A DNA stretch of 64,000 nt from the NCBI GenBank assembly GCA_964563395.1, contig CAZLWK010000006.1, positions 115,726 through 179,725 on the forward strand, read 5' to 3'. The stretch comes from JBEVOS01 sp964563395. Its GTDB lineage: Bacteria; Pseudomonadota; Alphaproteobacteria; Caulobacterales; Aquidulcibacteraceae. The notes under the pieces were generated by a model, which searched no databases, was not told the DNA's origin, and saw only the letters and a list, made by a program, of their open reading frames with translations. The translations under genes were made by a program, and so were the position numbers. This document shows, one piece after another, positions 33,006 through 41,632 of the stretch; position 1 is the first letter of the stretch, and each line of letters opens with the position of its first letter.

Positions 33006-35594
33006 TTATGCGGCGCGCTTCTCCGCGGCGCCGTTGAACAGGAAATCGTTGCCGTCGAACGTCACGCGCACGGCGTCGCCGTCCTTGATCCGGCCCTCCA
33101 GCAAGGCGCGCGCGAGCGGATCTTGAATATCCTTCTGGATCACGCGCTTGAGCGGGCGCGCGCCATAGGTCGGATCATAGCCGCGCCGGGCCAATTCGGC
33201 TTGCGCGCGCGCATCGAGTTCGATGCTGATCGAGCGGTCGGCCAGAAGCCGCTCCAGCCGCTTGAGCTGGATCTTCACGATGTCGCCCATCTGCGCCTTT
33301 TGCAGGCGATGGAAGAGGATGATCTCGTCGATCCGATTGAGGAATTCCGGCCGGAAACGCGCGCGCACCTCGCCCAGCACGAGTTCGCGCACATCCTCAA
33401 CGTCGGCGCCTTCCGGCTGGTCGGCGAGGAATTGCGCGCCGGCGTTCGATGTCATGATCAAGATGACGTTCTTGAAATCCACCGTGCGGCCCTGCCCATC
33501 CGTGAGGCGCCCGTCATCGAGCACCTGGAGGAGCACGTTGAACACATCCGGATGCGCTTTCTCGATCTCATCGAACAGCACGACCTGATAGGGCCGGCGT
33601 CGCACGCTCTCGGTCAGCGCGCCGCCCTCCTCATAGCCGACATAGCCGGGCGGGGCGCCGATGAGACGCGCCACGCTGTGCTTCTCCATGTATTCGGACA
33701 TATCGATCCGCGTCATCGCCGTGTCGTCGTCGAACAGGAATTCGGCGAGCGCCTTGGTCAGCTCGGTCTTGCCCACGCCGGTGGGCCCAAGGAACATGAA
33801 CGAGCCGATCGGACGATGGGGGTCCTGCAGGCCGGCGCGCGCACGGCGCACGGCGTCTGACACGGCGCGCAGCGCATCCTCCTGGCCGATCACGCGCCCG
33901 CGCAGCGCATCCTCCATCTTGAGGAGTTTCGCCTTTTCGCCCTCGAGCATTTTCTCGACCGGCACGCCGGTCCAACGCGACACGACGGACGCGATGGCTT
34001 CAGCGTCCACCACTTCTTGCACAAGGCCGCCGCCCTGGGATTCGCTCGCCGCCAATTGCTGCTCAAGTTGCGGGATGCGGCCATATTTCAGTTCGCCCGC
34101 GCGCGCGAAATCGCCGCGTCGCTGGGCGTCCAGAAGCTCCTGATTGAGCCGCTCCAATTCCTCCTTCACGCGCGAGGAGGATTTCAGCTTTTCCTTTTCG
34201 GCTGACCATGTCGCCGTCAATTCGCTTGAGCGCGCTTCGAGCCTCTTGATCTCGTCCGAGAGCTTGTCGCGCCGATCCTTGGAGGCCGGATCGGTTTCCT
34301 TTTTCAGCGCTTCGTCCTCGATCTTCAGCTGCATGATGCGCCGGTCGAGTTCGTCCAATTCCTCCGGCTTGGAATCCACCTGCATGCGCAAGCGCGAGGC
34401 GGCTTCGTCCATCAGATCGATGGCCTTGTCCGGCAGGAAGCGGTCGGTGATGTAGCGGTTGGACAGCTGCGCCGCCGCCACGATCGCCGCATCGGAAATG
34501 CGCACGCCGTGATGCACCTCGTAGCGTTCCTTGAGGCCGCGCAGAATGGAGATGGCGTCCTCCACGCTCGGTTCATCGACGAAGATCGGCTGGAAGCGCC
34601 GCGCGAGCGCCGCGTCCTTCTCCACGTGCTTGCGATATTCGTCGAGCGTGGTGGCGCCGACGCAATGCAATTCGCCGCGCGCCAAGGCGGGCTTCAGCAG
34701 ATTGGAGGCGTCCATCGCGCCTTCGCTCTTGCCGGCGCCGACGAGCGTGTGCATTTCGTCGATGAACAGAATGATTTCGCCGTTCGAGGATTGCACCTCG
34801 CTGAGCACCGCCTTCAAGCGCTCCTCGAACTCGCCGCGATACTTCGCCCCCGCGATCAACGCGCCCATGTCGAGCGCCAAAAGTCGCTTGTTCTTGAGAG
34901 ATTCCGGCACGTCGCCATTGACGATGCGCAGCGCGAGGCCCTCCGCGATCGCGGTCTTGCCCACGCCCGGCTCGCCGATCAGCACGGGATTGTTCTTGGT
35001 GCGGCGCGACAGGACTTGGATCGTGCGCCGAATCTCCTCGTCGCGCCCGATCACCGGATCGAGCTTGCCCGCGCTCGCATCCTCGGTGAGATCGCGCGCA
35101 TATTTCTTCAGCGCGTCATATTGATCTTCCGCGCTCGCCGATTGCGCGGTGCGCCCCTTGCGCAAATCCTGAATCGCGGCCTCGAGTTTCTGCGGCGTCA
35201 CGCCATGCTTTTTGAGGATCTCGCCGGCCTTGCCTTCCGTCGCGAGGGCAAGCCCGAACAACAGCCGCTCCGCCGTCACGAAGGAATCGCCGGCCTTGGT
35301 CGCCGCCTGTTGCGCCGCGTCGAGCGCGCGCGCGAGCGAGGACGCCATGTAAAGCCGGTCGCCGCCGCCCTGGACTTTCGGCAGCGCTTTCACCGCCGCA
35401 TCGACATCGGCGCCCACGCGCTGGGGATCAGCGCCCGCGGCGCGCATGAGGCCCGCCGCAAGACCTTCGCGATCGTCGATCAGCGCCTTGAGAAGATGCT
35501 GGCTCTCCAATTGCTGATTCTGCTCGCGCACGGCGATAGTCTGCGCGCTTTGCACGAAGCCGCGCGCGCGTTCTGTGAATTTCTCGAGGTCCAC
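33006..35594 (-). CDS. clpB: ATP-dependent disaggregase ClpB
   Basis: An 862-residue Hsp100 chaperone that, with DnaK/DnaJ/GrpE, extracts polypeptides from aggregates. Order: N-terminal Clp domain (QLESQHLLKALIDD), AAA-1 with Walker A GEPGVGKT at 207-214, a coiled-coil middle domain (LDELDRRIMQLKIEDEALKK onward, about 410-520), then AAA-2 with GPTGVGKTELTKALAEF and SEYMEKHSVARLIGAPPGYV. Full length. The middle domain distinguishes it from ClpA. No heat-shock promoter was identified. A hairpin terminator follows the stop. Confidence 0.98.
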   Translation of the reverse strand: MDLEKFTERARGFVQSAQTIAVREQNQQLESQHLLKALIDDREGLAAGLMRAAGADPQRVGADVDAAVKALPKVQGGGDRLYMASSLARALDAAQQAATKAGDSFVTAERLLFGLALATEGKAGEILKKHGVTPQKLEAAIQDLRKGRTAQSASAEDQYDALKKYARDLTEDASAGKLDPVIGRDEEIRRTIQVLSRRTKNNPVLIGEPGVGKTAIAEGLALRIVNGDVPESLKNKRLLALDMGALIAGAKYRGEFEERLKAVLSEVQSSNGEIILFIDEMHTLVGAGKSEGAMDASNLLKPALARGELHCVGATTLDEYRKHVEKDAALARRFQPIFVDEPSVEDAISILRGLKERYEVHHGVRISDAAIVAAAQLSNRYITDRFLPDKAIDLMDEAASRLRMQVDSKPEELDELDRRIMQLKIEDEALKKETDPASKDRRDKLSDEIKRLEARSSELTATWSAEKEKLKSSSRVKEELERLNQELLDAQRRGDFARAGELKYGRIPQLEQQLAASESQGGGLVQEVVDAEAIASVVSRWTGVPVEKMLEGEKAKLLKMEDALRGRVIGQEDALRAVSDAVRRARAGLQDPHRPIGSFMFLGPTGVGKTELTKALAEFLFDDDTAMTRIDMSEYMEKHSVARLIGAPPGYVGYEEGGALTESVRRRPYQVVLFDEIEKAHPDVFNVLLQVLDDGRLTDGQGRTVDFKNVILIMTSNAGAQFLADQPEGADVEDVRELVLGEVRARFRPEFLNRIDEIILFHRLQKAQMGDIVKIQLKRLERLLADRSISIELDARAQAELARRGYDPTYGARPLKRVIQKDIQDPLARALLEGRIKDGDAVRVTFDGNDFLFNGAAEKRAA

Positions 35595-35694
35595 GCTGCC
35601 CTCCTCACGGACGGATTGGTTGAGCCGCAGATGGGTGTTGCGCTTTTATCACACAAGCCCCCACACTCCTCGTGATTTTTCAGGAAGCAGCGCC

Positions 35695-36495
35695 ATGACC
35701 ATCCTTGTAGAGCGCGACGGGCCCGTCGCCGTGATCACGATCAATCGGCCGGAGGCGCGTAACGCCGTGAACCAGGCGACGGCGGCGGCCCTCTTCGACG
35801 CCTTCAAGAACGCCGAAGCGGACGAGGCCGTGCTGGCTCTGGTGCTGACCGGGGCGGACGGCCAATTCTGCGCGGGGTTCGATCTCAAGGCCGTCGGCGA
35901 GGCCGCGCAGCGGCCGGCGGACGCGGCTCAGTTTGGCCCGATGGGGCCCTCGCGGCTCTTGGCGGACCGGCACGACGCCGAACCCGGCGTCTCCTTGTCC
36001 AAGCCGTTGATCGCGGCGGTGGAAGGCCATGCCGTCGCCGGCGGGCTCGAACTGGCGCTGCTCGCGGACATGCGCGTGGCCTCGGAAACCGCCGTGTTCG
36101 GCGTGTATTGCCGTCGGTGGGGCGTGCCGCTGATCGACGGGGGCACGATGCGTCTGCCGCGCGTGATCGGCCAGGGCCGGGCGATGGACATGATCCTCAC
36201 CGGCCGCGCGGTCGATGCGGCCGAGGCGCTGTCCTGGGGCCTCGCGAACCGTCTCGTTCCGAAAGGTGAAGCGCGCGCCGCCGCCATCGCGCTCGGCAAG
36301 GAGATCGCCCGCTTCCCGCAGGCCTGCCTGCGTGCGGACCGCGCCTCGGCCTATGAAGGCTGGAGCCGCGACATCGCGGAAGCGCTGCGCAACGAAGCGC
36401 GGCGCGGGGCGCCGATCGTGGCGCTGGAAGGCGCGGCCGGCGCGGCCCGCTTCGCCGCGGGCAAAGGGCGCGGCGGCGCCTTCGAGGAGATTTAG
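35695..36495 (+). CDS. Enoyl-CoA hydratase/isomerase family protein
   Basis: A 266-residue crotonase-fold protein. The oxyanion-hole motifs are visible: GADGQFCAGFDLKAVGEA (residues about 55-72) and AAVEGHAVAGGLELALLADM (about 104-123). VYCRRWGVPLIDGGTMRLPR corresponds to the active-site region, but the exact Glu pair of crotonase is not obvious (the second position is in DGG), so hydration, isomerisation or another reaction are all possible. Start at ATG 35695 with AGGAAG upstream. The 3' end overlaps the convergent RyR gene by 4 bases. Confidence 0.88.
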   Translation: MTILVERDGPVAVITINRPEARNAVNQATAAALFDAFKNAEADEAVLALVLTGADGQFCAGFDLKAVGEAAQRPADAAQFGPMGPSRLLADRHDAEPGVSLSKPLIAAVEGHAVAGGLELALLADMRVASETAVFGVYCRRWGVPLIDGGTMRLPRVIGQGRAMDMILTGRAVDAAEALSWGLANRLVPKGEARAAAIALGKEIARFPQACLRADRASAYEGWSRDIAEALRNEARRGAPIVALEGAAGAARFAAGKGRGGAFEEI

Positions 36496-38378
36496 GCCCG
36501 ACTTTCAAAGCCGCGCGGATGCATCAGGCGCGCAATATCCATCGCCGCGCGCACCTGCACCCGGTCGTTTTCCTTGTCGTGGTCGTTGAGCTGCTCCCAG
36601 GCCACGAGCTTGTCATGGATCATCGCGGCGTTGTCGCGCGATGCGCCGGGGCGCCAGCCGGCCATCAGCCGCTCGGCCATCCAGCGATCGTGCTCGCGCT
36701 TCGCCAGCGGCTCCATCATGTCGTCCTGCATGACCGGCGCGCCGCCCTTGCCTTCGCGCATCGGCGCGAACCCCGCGTCCCACACCTTCACCATGGCCGC
36801 GTCGCTGACGGCGCGATTGGCGGCGCGATAGGTTTCCAGCACTTCGCCCCAATCGCGCGCGGCGGCCTGCAAATCCTTCATGTCGAGCGCGGCGGAGGCG
36901 GCCCGCTGGCGCATGTCGTAATGCGTATGCGCGATCGCCGCGCCGCGATCGATCCGCCCCTCGATGATGTATGCGCGCGTGGCCGTCTGCTGGAGCGCGC
37001 CGAACGCCAGAAGATAGGCGTCGCGCTCGGGCGTCTCGTCGCCCTTGGCGTAAATCGAGGAGAATTCCGACCGCGTCGATTCCTTCATGAAGATCGGCGC
37101 TGGCCAGTAAAGACCCTCATTGCAAGCGCGCTTCAGCGCGAGCGCGAGACGGATATTGTCCGGATCGGCGCCGGCAGAAACCAGCACGGCGGTGGCCTTG
37201 CCGCGCGCGCGCGTGACGGATTCCAGCAACGCCAGATCGACGTGATCGCGCAGCACGTTGAACGGCAGGAACGCGATGTCTGCGGCCCACAAGGTCGGAT
37301 GCGCGCGCGCTTGCGGATGGCGCGCCTTGAAGCGCGCATCCGCCTCGGCGGGATCGGACGCCAACACTGTCACGCGCGGCGGCTCAAAGCGGGCGGACCA
37401 AAGGCTCATGAAGACGTGGCTCACCACGGACTGCGCCGCTTCATCGAAGCCGAAGCAGACCAGATGGACGCGCCCCTCGCCCAATTCGGCGGCGACATCG
37501 AGCATTTCCATGCTCTGCGTCTGCAGCAAGATCCGCGCGGCGATTTCGTCGAGCGAAAAAGGCTTCGCGTCGATGCGCAGCGCCTCGCGCTTGCCGGCGG
37601 GTTTGTCGGCGTTGCGTCGCTCCAGCTGCATCTGCTCGGTGGAGCGCATCAGCCGCGCCTCGCGCAGCAGCATCGCGGCGCGCGTCGACACATGAACGGC
37701 GATCGGCGTGCGCCGTCGGCGCTGCTTCACCAAGGCGCGCATCGCCGCCTCGATCTGCAGATTGGCGGTGTCGTCCGCCTCGAACGCCACCACATGCGCC
37801 GCCTGCGCGGCGCGCGCATTGCGCAGGGCGGCGCGATCCTGGCCGGCGCCGTCGATGACGAAGACGCCGTTCTTGCGCAGCGCCCAGGCGGCGTCCTCGC
37901 CGAGACCGGCGCCGATCAGCACCACAGAATCCTTCTTGGCGCGGCAATCGTTCGCGAGGTGGATCGCCTCCGGCCCCGCCCCGGCGATGACCACATGGTC
38001 GGCCGCGAGCGCGTGCAGCGCCTGCGCCAAGGAGCGGCCCAACTGGCCCCAGAACGCGAACAAGATGCCGATCAACGGCACCGCCAGGCCCGCGAAGCGC
38101 GCGAAGTTCAACGCCCCTTCGTTGCGCGGCAGATAGATGTCCGACATCGAAAGCGCGCCGACCGTGCGATAGATCGCTTCGGTGATCCCGATGCGCGTCT
38201 CCGCCCCCGTGGTTTCATCGATGGTGACGCCGCCATACCAGCCGATGAAGCCGGCGACCGCCCATGTCGCCGCGAGCGCGATCAGAATCGCCCAGCGGAT
38301 CGCGGGCGCGCGCGTATGCGCGATCGCCAAAACGCGCGACGCTCCGCGCGACCAGCCGTTCCGAAAGTGCCGCCGCAT
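36492..38378 (-). CDS. Channel-like membrane protein with TrkA-N-type and RyR domains
   Basis: A 628-residue protein. Two membrane helices (about 30-48 and 94-112) bracket a pore-loop-like segment, EAIYRTVGALSMSD, which lacks the K+ filter TVGYG. A TrkA-N-like Rossmann domain starts DHVVIAGAGPEAIHLANDC (127-145) and a second Rossmann-like unit starts near residue 302. The C-terminus is a RyR domain: LAKREHDRWMAERLMAGW (558-575), KLVAWEQLNDHDKENDR (590-606). RyR domains take their name from ryanodine receptors; bacterial ones are predicted ligand or nucleotide sensors. Start taken at ATG 38378 (GGGGAAG 5 bases upstream); an in-frame TTG at 38459 is possible. Confidence 0.8.
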   Translation of the reverse strand: MRRHFRNGWSRGASRVLAIAHTRAPAIRWAILIALAATWAVAGFIGWYGGVTIDETTGAETRIGITEAIYRTVGALSMSDIYLPRNEGALNFARFAGLAVPLIGILFAFWGQLGRSLAQALHALAADHVVIAGAGPEAIHLANDCRAKKDSVVLIGAGLGEDAAWALRKNGVFVIDGAGQDRAALRNARAAQAAHVVAFEADDTANLQIEAAMRALVKQRRRRTPIAVHVSTRAAMLLREARLMRSTEQMQLERRNADKPAGKREALRIDAKPFSLDEIAARILLQTQSMEMLDVAAELGEGRVHLVCFGFDEAAQSVVSHVFMSLWSARFEPPRVTVLASDPAEADARFKARHPQARAHPTLWAADIAFLPFNVLRDHVDLALLESVTRARGKATAVLVSAGADPDNIRLALALKRACNEGLYWPAPIFMKESTRSEFSSIYAKGDETPERDAYLLAFGALQQTATRAYIIEGRIDRGAAIAHTHYDMRQRAASAALDMKDLQAAARDWGEVLETYRAANRAVSDAAMVKVWDAGFAPMREGKGGAPVMQDDMMEPLAKREHDRWMAERLMAGWRPGASRDNAAMIHDKLVAWEQLNDHDKENDRVQVRAAMDIARLMHPRGFESRA

Positions 38379-38475
38379 GCCCGCTTCCCCGAACGCGCGG
38401 CGAAGGCGCGCCCCCGCGCGCTCCCGCCAATGAAGTCCTGACGATCTCACGGCGCCCAAAAAATGGCGACCGAAA

Positions 38476-38552
38476 TGGCGACTCCGGCAGGAGTCGAACC
38501 TGCGACCCTCTCCTTAGGACGGAGCAGCTCTATCCAGCTGAGCTACGGAGCC
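38476..38552 (-). tRNA. tRNA-Arg (anticodon CCT, reads AGG), CCA encoded
   Basis: A 77-base cloverleaf. Acceptor GGCTCCG pairs with CGGAGTC (one G-U pair), D arm GCTC/GAGC, anticodon stem GCTCC/GGAGA (terminal G-A mismatch) around GTCCTAA, T arm GCAGG/CCTGC with loop TTCGACT. The discriminator base is G and CCA is encoded. It lies just upstream of the channel/RyR gene on the same strand. Confidence 0.95.
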
Positions 38553-38605
38553 TTAGAGCGGGAGGTATCATGGCGGCGGCTGGGGCGTCGAGCGGGGGCG
38601 GGGGG

Positions 38606-39433
38606 ATGAAGCGCTGGGCGGCGTTGGCGGCGGCGCTGGCGCTCATCGCCTGCGGCCCGCGAATGGATGGGCTCGAGCCCGGCGAGCGGGCGCGCGTGAC
38701 CGACATCGTCGACGGCGACACGCTGATCCTGGAGGACGGCCTGCGCGTCACGCTCACCGGTATTGAAGCGCCCTATGGTGAGGCGCCGCATGCGCGCCAA
38801 TCCCGCGCCGCCTTGGAACGCTTGGCCCTCGGCCGGCCGGCGCAGCTGGCCTATGGCGGCTTGAAGCGCGTGCCGCCGCGCCCGCCGCGCCCGGGGGAAG
38901 AACCGCGCGGCGACACCGCGCTCGCGCATGTGTTCGTCCAGAGCGAGGGCGGGCGTTGGATTTGGCTGCAGCACGCCATGCTGCGCGAGGGCGCGGCCTG
39001 GGTGCGCACGCGGCGGGAAAACACGGCCCGCGCGGGCGAGCTATTGGCCGCCGAAGCGGAGGCGCGCCGCGCGGAAGTCGGGCTCTGGAAGGAGCGCGAT
39101 TACAAGCTCCGCACCGCGCGCGGCGTGCTGGCCGATCTGCCCAGCCTGCCCAGCGATTGCCGCCGCCGCGACGCGCCGTTCCGCATCGTGGAGGGCCGGG
39201 TCAGCGCGGTGCGCGAGAGCCCGCGGCGCGTCGTGCTCGATTTCGGCCCGGCGGAGGACAGCTTTGAGATCGTCGTGTTCGGCGACGCGGTGGAGGCGTG
39301 GCGCGCCGGGGGCCCGGCCTTCTCGTCCTATGAGGGCAAGCTGGTGCGCGCGCATGGTCCGATGGAGGCGCGGGGCGGCCCGCACATGTGCGTCGACCAT
39401 GCCGAACAGATCGAAATCCTGGCGGAGGATTAG
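38606..39433 (+). CDS. SNase-like (thermonuclease-fold) lipoprotein, probably catalytically altered
   Basis: A 275-residue predicted lipoprotein (lipobox LIAC, Cys16) with a staphylococcal-nuclease-like domain at residues 28-162: DIVDGDTLIL (33-42), LRVTLTGIEAPYGEAP (46-61) and WLQHAMLREGAAWV. Arg47 matches the nuclease Arg35, but the Glu43 position is Tyr57 and the Arg87 position in RGDTALAHVF is Thr104, so nuclease activity is doubtful. A C-terminal OB-like beta domain (about 190-270) follows. ATG at 38606 with a G-rich SD sequence. Three bases precede the AraC-type regulator gene, so they are probably co-transcribed. Confidence 0.75.
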   Translation: MKRWAALAAALALIACGPRMDGLEPGERARVTDIVDGDTLILEDGLRVTLTGIEAPYGEAPHARQSRAALERLALGRPAQLAYGGLKRVPPRPPRPGEEPRGDTALAHVFVQSEGGRWIWLQHAMLREGAAWVRTRRENTARAGELLAAEAEARRAEVGLWKERDYKLRTARGVLADLPSLPSDCRRRDAPFRIVEGRVSAVRESPRRVVLDFGPAEDSFEIVVFGDAVEAWRAGGPAFSSYEGKLVRAHGPMEARGGPHMCVDHAEQIEILAED

Positions 39434-39436
39434 GCG

Positions 39437-40498
39437 ATGGCGGGCGCCGAACTGGTCATCGAATTGCTGCTGCGCGGCGCGGCGACCGGCGCGCTGGCGC
39501 TGCTCGCAGTTTCGCTCCTGCGCGCCGGCGTCTCGCAAGCCATGCGCGTGGCGGGCCTCCTCTTCTGCCTCAGCACCATCGCCTATGCCTGGAATTCGGC
39601 GCCCGCGATCCGCGACACCCTCGGCCCCGCGCTGGCGCCGTTGCACTTTCTAACGCTCGGGGGGGGCGGATTCTTCTGGTTGTTCATCGTCACCCTGTTC
39701 GAGGACGAGCCGATCGACGCCGCCCGCCTCGCGCCAGCAGGCGCGCTCACCCTGATCGGCCTTTTCGGCCTCGCCGCACCCGACCCGAGCGCGCTGCGCG
39801 CGGGGATTTGGATCGCGCATAATCTGATCGAGCTCGGCCTCGCGATCCACGCGCTTCTGGTGATCCATCGGAGCTGGCGCGGCGATCTGGTGGAGGCGCG
39901 GCGGCGCCTGCGCGGACCGTTCCTGGGCGCGGTGTCGGCCTATGTGATCACGCTCTCGGCGTTCGAGATCGGCGAGTCCCTCGGAATCTCCGCCGATTGG
40001 TATCCCCTCGCCGGCGCCGCCGCCTTGGCCCTGTTCAGCCTCGTGGGAACGGCGGCGTTCCTGGAGGCGCGCACGGCGCTGTTCGGCGCGGCGCGCGGAC
40101 GCGAAACGCCGGAGGAAGCAGCGGACGCGCAAGCTCTGGCCCGGCTCAAGGCGGCGATGGAGACAAACGCGCTTTGGCGCCAGGAAGGGCTGACCATCGC
40201 GGCGCTGGCCAATGAGGTCGGCGTGCCGGAATACCGCGTGAGGCGGCTCATCAACGACCATCTCGGCGCGCGCAATTTCGCGGCGTTCGTCAACGGCTAT
40301 CGCATCGCGGCCGCCAAACGAATCCTGTCGGACCCCGCTCAGGCGCGCATCAATGTGGCGACGATCGCCTTCGATCTGGGGTTCGGATCGCTTGGCCCCT
40401 TCAACCGCGCCTTCAAGGAAGCGACGGGCCTCACCCCCACGCAATTTCGCCGCGATCCGGGCGCCGCGGCCGCGCCGAAACCTGAAATTCCCGGCTGA
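39437..40498 (+). CDS. Membrane-anchored AraC-family transcriptional regulator
   Basis: A 353-residue regulator with a six- or seven-helix N-terminal membrane domain (residues about 5-215) and an AraC DNA-binding domain at the C-terminus (about 240-335). Two helix-turn-helix units are evident: LTIAALANEVGVPEYRVRRL and INVATIAFDLGFGSLGPFNR, ending in the classic FKEATGLTPTQFRR. This layout is widespread in alphaproteobacteria, where the membrane domain presumably senses an envelope or lipid signal. It lies 89 bases upstream of the hydroxylase gene on the same strand, a plausible target. Confidence 0.9.
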   Translation: MAGAELVIELLLRGAATGALALLAVSLLRAGVSQAMRVAGLLFCLSTIAYAWNSAPAIRDTLGPALAPLHFLTLGGGGFFWLFIVTLFEDEPIDAARLAPAGALTLIGLFGLAAPDPSALRAGIWIAHNLIELGLAIHALLVIHRSWRGDLVEARRRLRGPFLGAVSAYVITLSAFEIGESLGISADWYPLAGAAALALFSLVGTAAFLEARTALFGAARGRETPEEAADAQALARLKAAMETNALWRQEGLTIAALANEVGVPEYRVRRLINDHLGARNFAAFVNGYRIAAAKRILSDPAQARINVATIAFDLGFGSLGPFNRAFKEATGLTPTQFRRDPGAAAAPKPEIPG

Positions 40499-40587
40499 TT
40501 CCTGAAACGGCGAGAGATTTTCGACGGCGGCGAGACCGGCGCGCGCCGCCGACGCATGGCTTGGCGGCGCTCACTGAGGAGGACGCC

Positions 40588-41385
40588 ATGGAAGCCTTGC
40601 TGATCGACGCCGCCGCGCAATGGCTGCGCAACATGAATTCGGATTTGACGCGCTATGCCGTGTTCGCGGTGGGCGTTTGGTTCGTGCTTTGGGTGGCGCT
40701 GGCGCCCTGGCTGCGCGGACGGAAAATTCGCCCCGATTCACCGCCCGCCCGGCAGATGATCGTCGAATTCCTGGTGTCGCTGCGGTCCGTGGCGGTGTTC
40801 TCCACCATCGGGCTTTGCACCTTCATGCTGGAGCGCTTCGGACTCCTGCCCGGCCCGGAGATCGCCGCCGGCTGGGGGCCGGCCTGGTTCTGGGCGAGCC
40901 TTGTCCTGATGATCGTGGCGCACGACGCGTTCTTCTATTGGTCGCACCGGATCATGCACCATCCGCGCCTGTTCCGACGTTTCCACCGCCGCCATCATCG
41001 CAGCCATAATCCCTCGCCGTTCACGGCCTACAGCTTCGACCTCGGCGAGGCCGCAATCATGGGCGCCTTCGTGCCGCTCTGGATGCTGATCGTGCCGACG
41101 CAATGGCCGGTCGTGGGCCTGTTCATGCTGCACCAGATCGTGCGCAACACGCTGGGCCATGCCGGCTATGAGCTGATGCCCGCCGGCAAGGACGGGCGCC
41201 CGCTGTTCGACTGGCTGACCACGACCACCCATCACGACCTGCACCATCAGGCGGGCTACAATTACGGCCTCTATTTCACCTGGTGGGATCGCCTAATGGG
41301 CACGGAGCATCCGGACTACCACGTCCGCTTCGCCGCCGCGGTGCGCAAGCCGCTCAAGGCGCCGGCCGAGGCGCTGCCCGCCTAG
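40588..41385 (+). CDS. Fatty acid hydroxylase / sterol desaturase family protein
   Basis: A 265-residue integral membrane di-iron hydroxylase. The eight-histidine metal-binding pattern is intact: HDAFFYWSHRIMHH, FHRRHHRSHNPSPFTAY, and TTTTHHDLHHQAGYNYGLYF. Four or so membrane helices. Bacterial members hydroxylate or desaturate sterols, hopanoids, carotenoids or acyl chains; the substrate is unknown. ATG at 40588 with GAGGAGG upstream. The TAG stop is the first three bases of the second paired-palindrome repeat. Confidence 0.92.
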   Translation: MEALLIDAAAQWLRNMNSDLTRYAVFAVGVWFVLWVALAPWLRGRKIRPDSPPARQMIVEFLVSLRSVAVFSTIGLCTFMLERFGLLPGPEIAAGWGPAWFWASLVLMIVAHDAFFYWSHRIMHHPRLFRRFHRRHHRSHNPSPFTAYSFDLGEAAIMGAFVPLWMLIVPTQWPVVGLFMLHQIVRNTLGHAGYELMPAGKDGRPLFDWLTTTTHHDLHHQAGYNYGLYFTWWDRLMGTEHPDYHVRFAAAVRKPLKAPAEALPA

Positions 41386-41494
41386 AGCCGTTCTCGATTG
41401 GATGAAGTCCATCCAATCGAGAAAAACGGCTCTAAATTCTTGGTTAGAGCGGTTCCTGCCCGAAAACCGCGTAACACTTTTCAGGAACCGCTCT
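41383..41494. repeat. Paired-palindrome intergenic element, copy B
   Basis: Hairpin 1 (41383-41434): outer stem TAGAGCCGTT/AACGGCTCTA, inner stem CTCGATTGGAT/ATCCAATCGAG, 7-base loop and a 3-base AAA bulge. Linker TCTAAATTC then TTGGTTAGAGC, close to the linker of copy A. Hairpin 2 (41446-41494): 13-bp stem AGAGCGGTTCCTG/CAGGAACCGCTCT enclosing CGAAAACCG...CACTTTT, a pattern frequent in alphaproteobacterial intergenic palindromes. Stem sequences differ from copy A but the geometry is the same. The first TAG is the stop codon of the hydroxylase gene. Confidence 0.85.
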
Positions 41495-41632
41495 GCGCCG
41501 CGCACGCGCCGGACCGTCCGGCGCGTGCGTCCGCGCGGGCGATGTTTCTTCTCGTCTGACGCAAGAACCGGGTCGACGCGGGCGCTTCCTTGCTCTCTGT
41601 TAACCCTATTGGGGCGGGGCTGGAGGGTGTTC

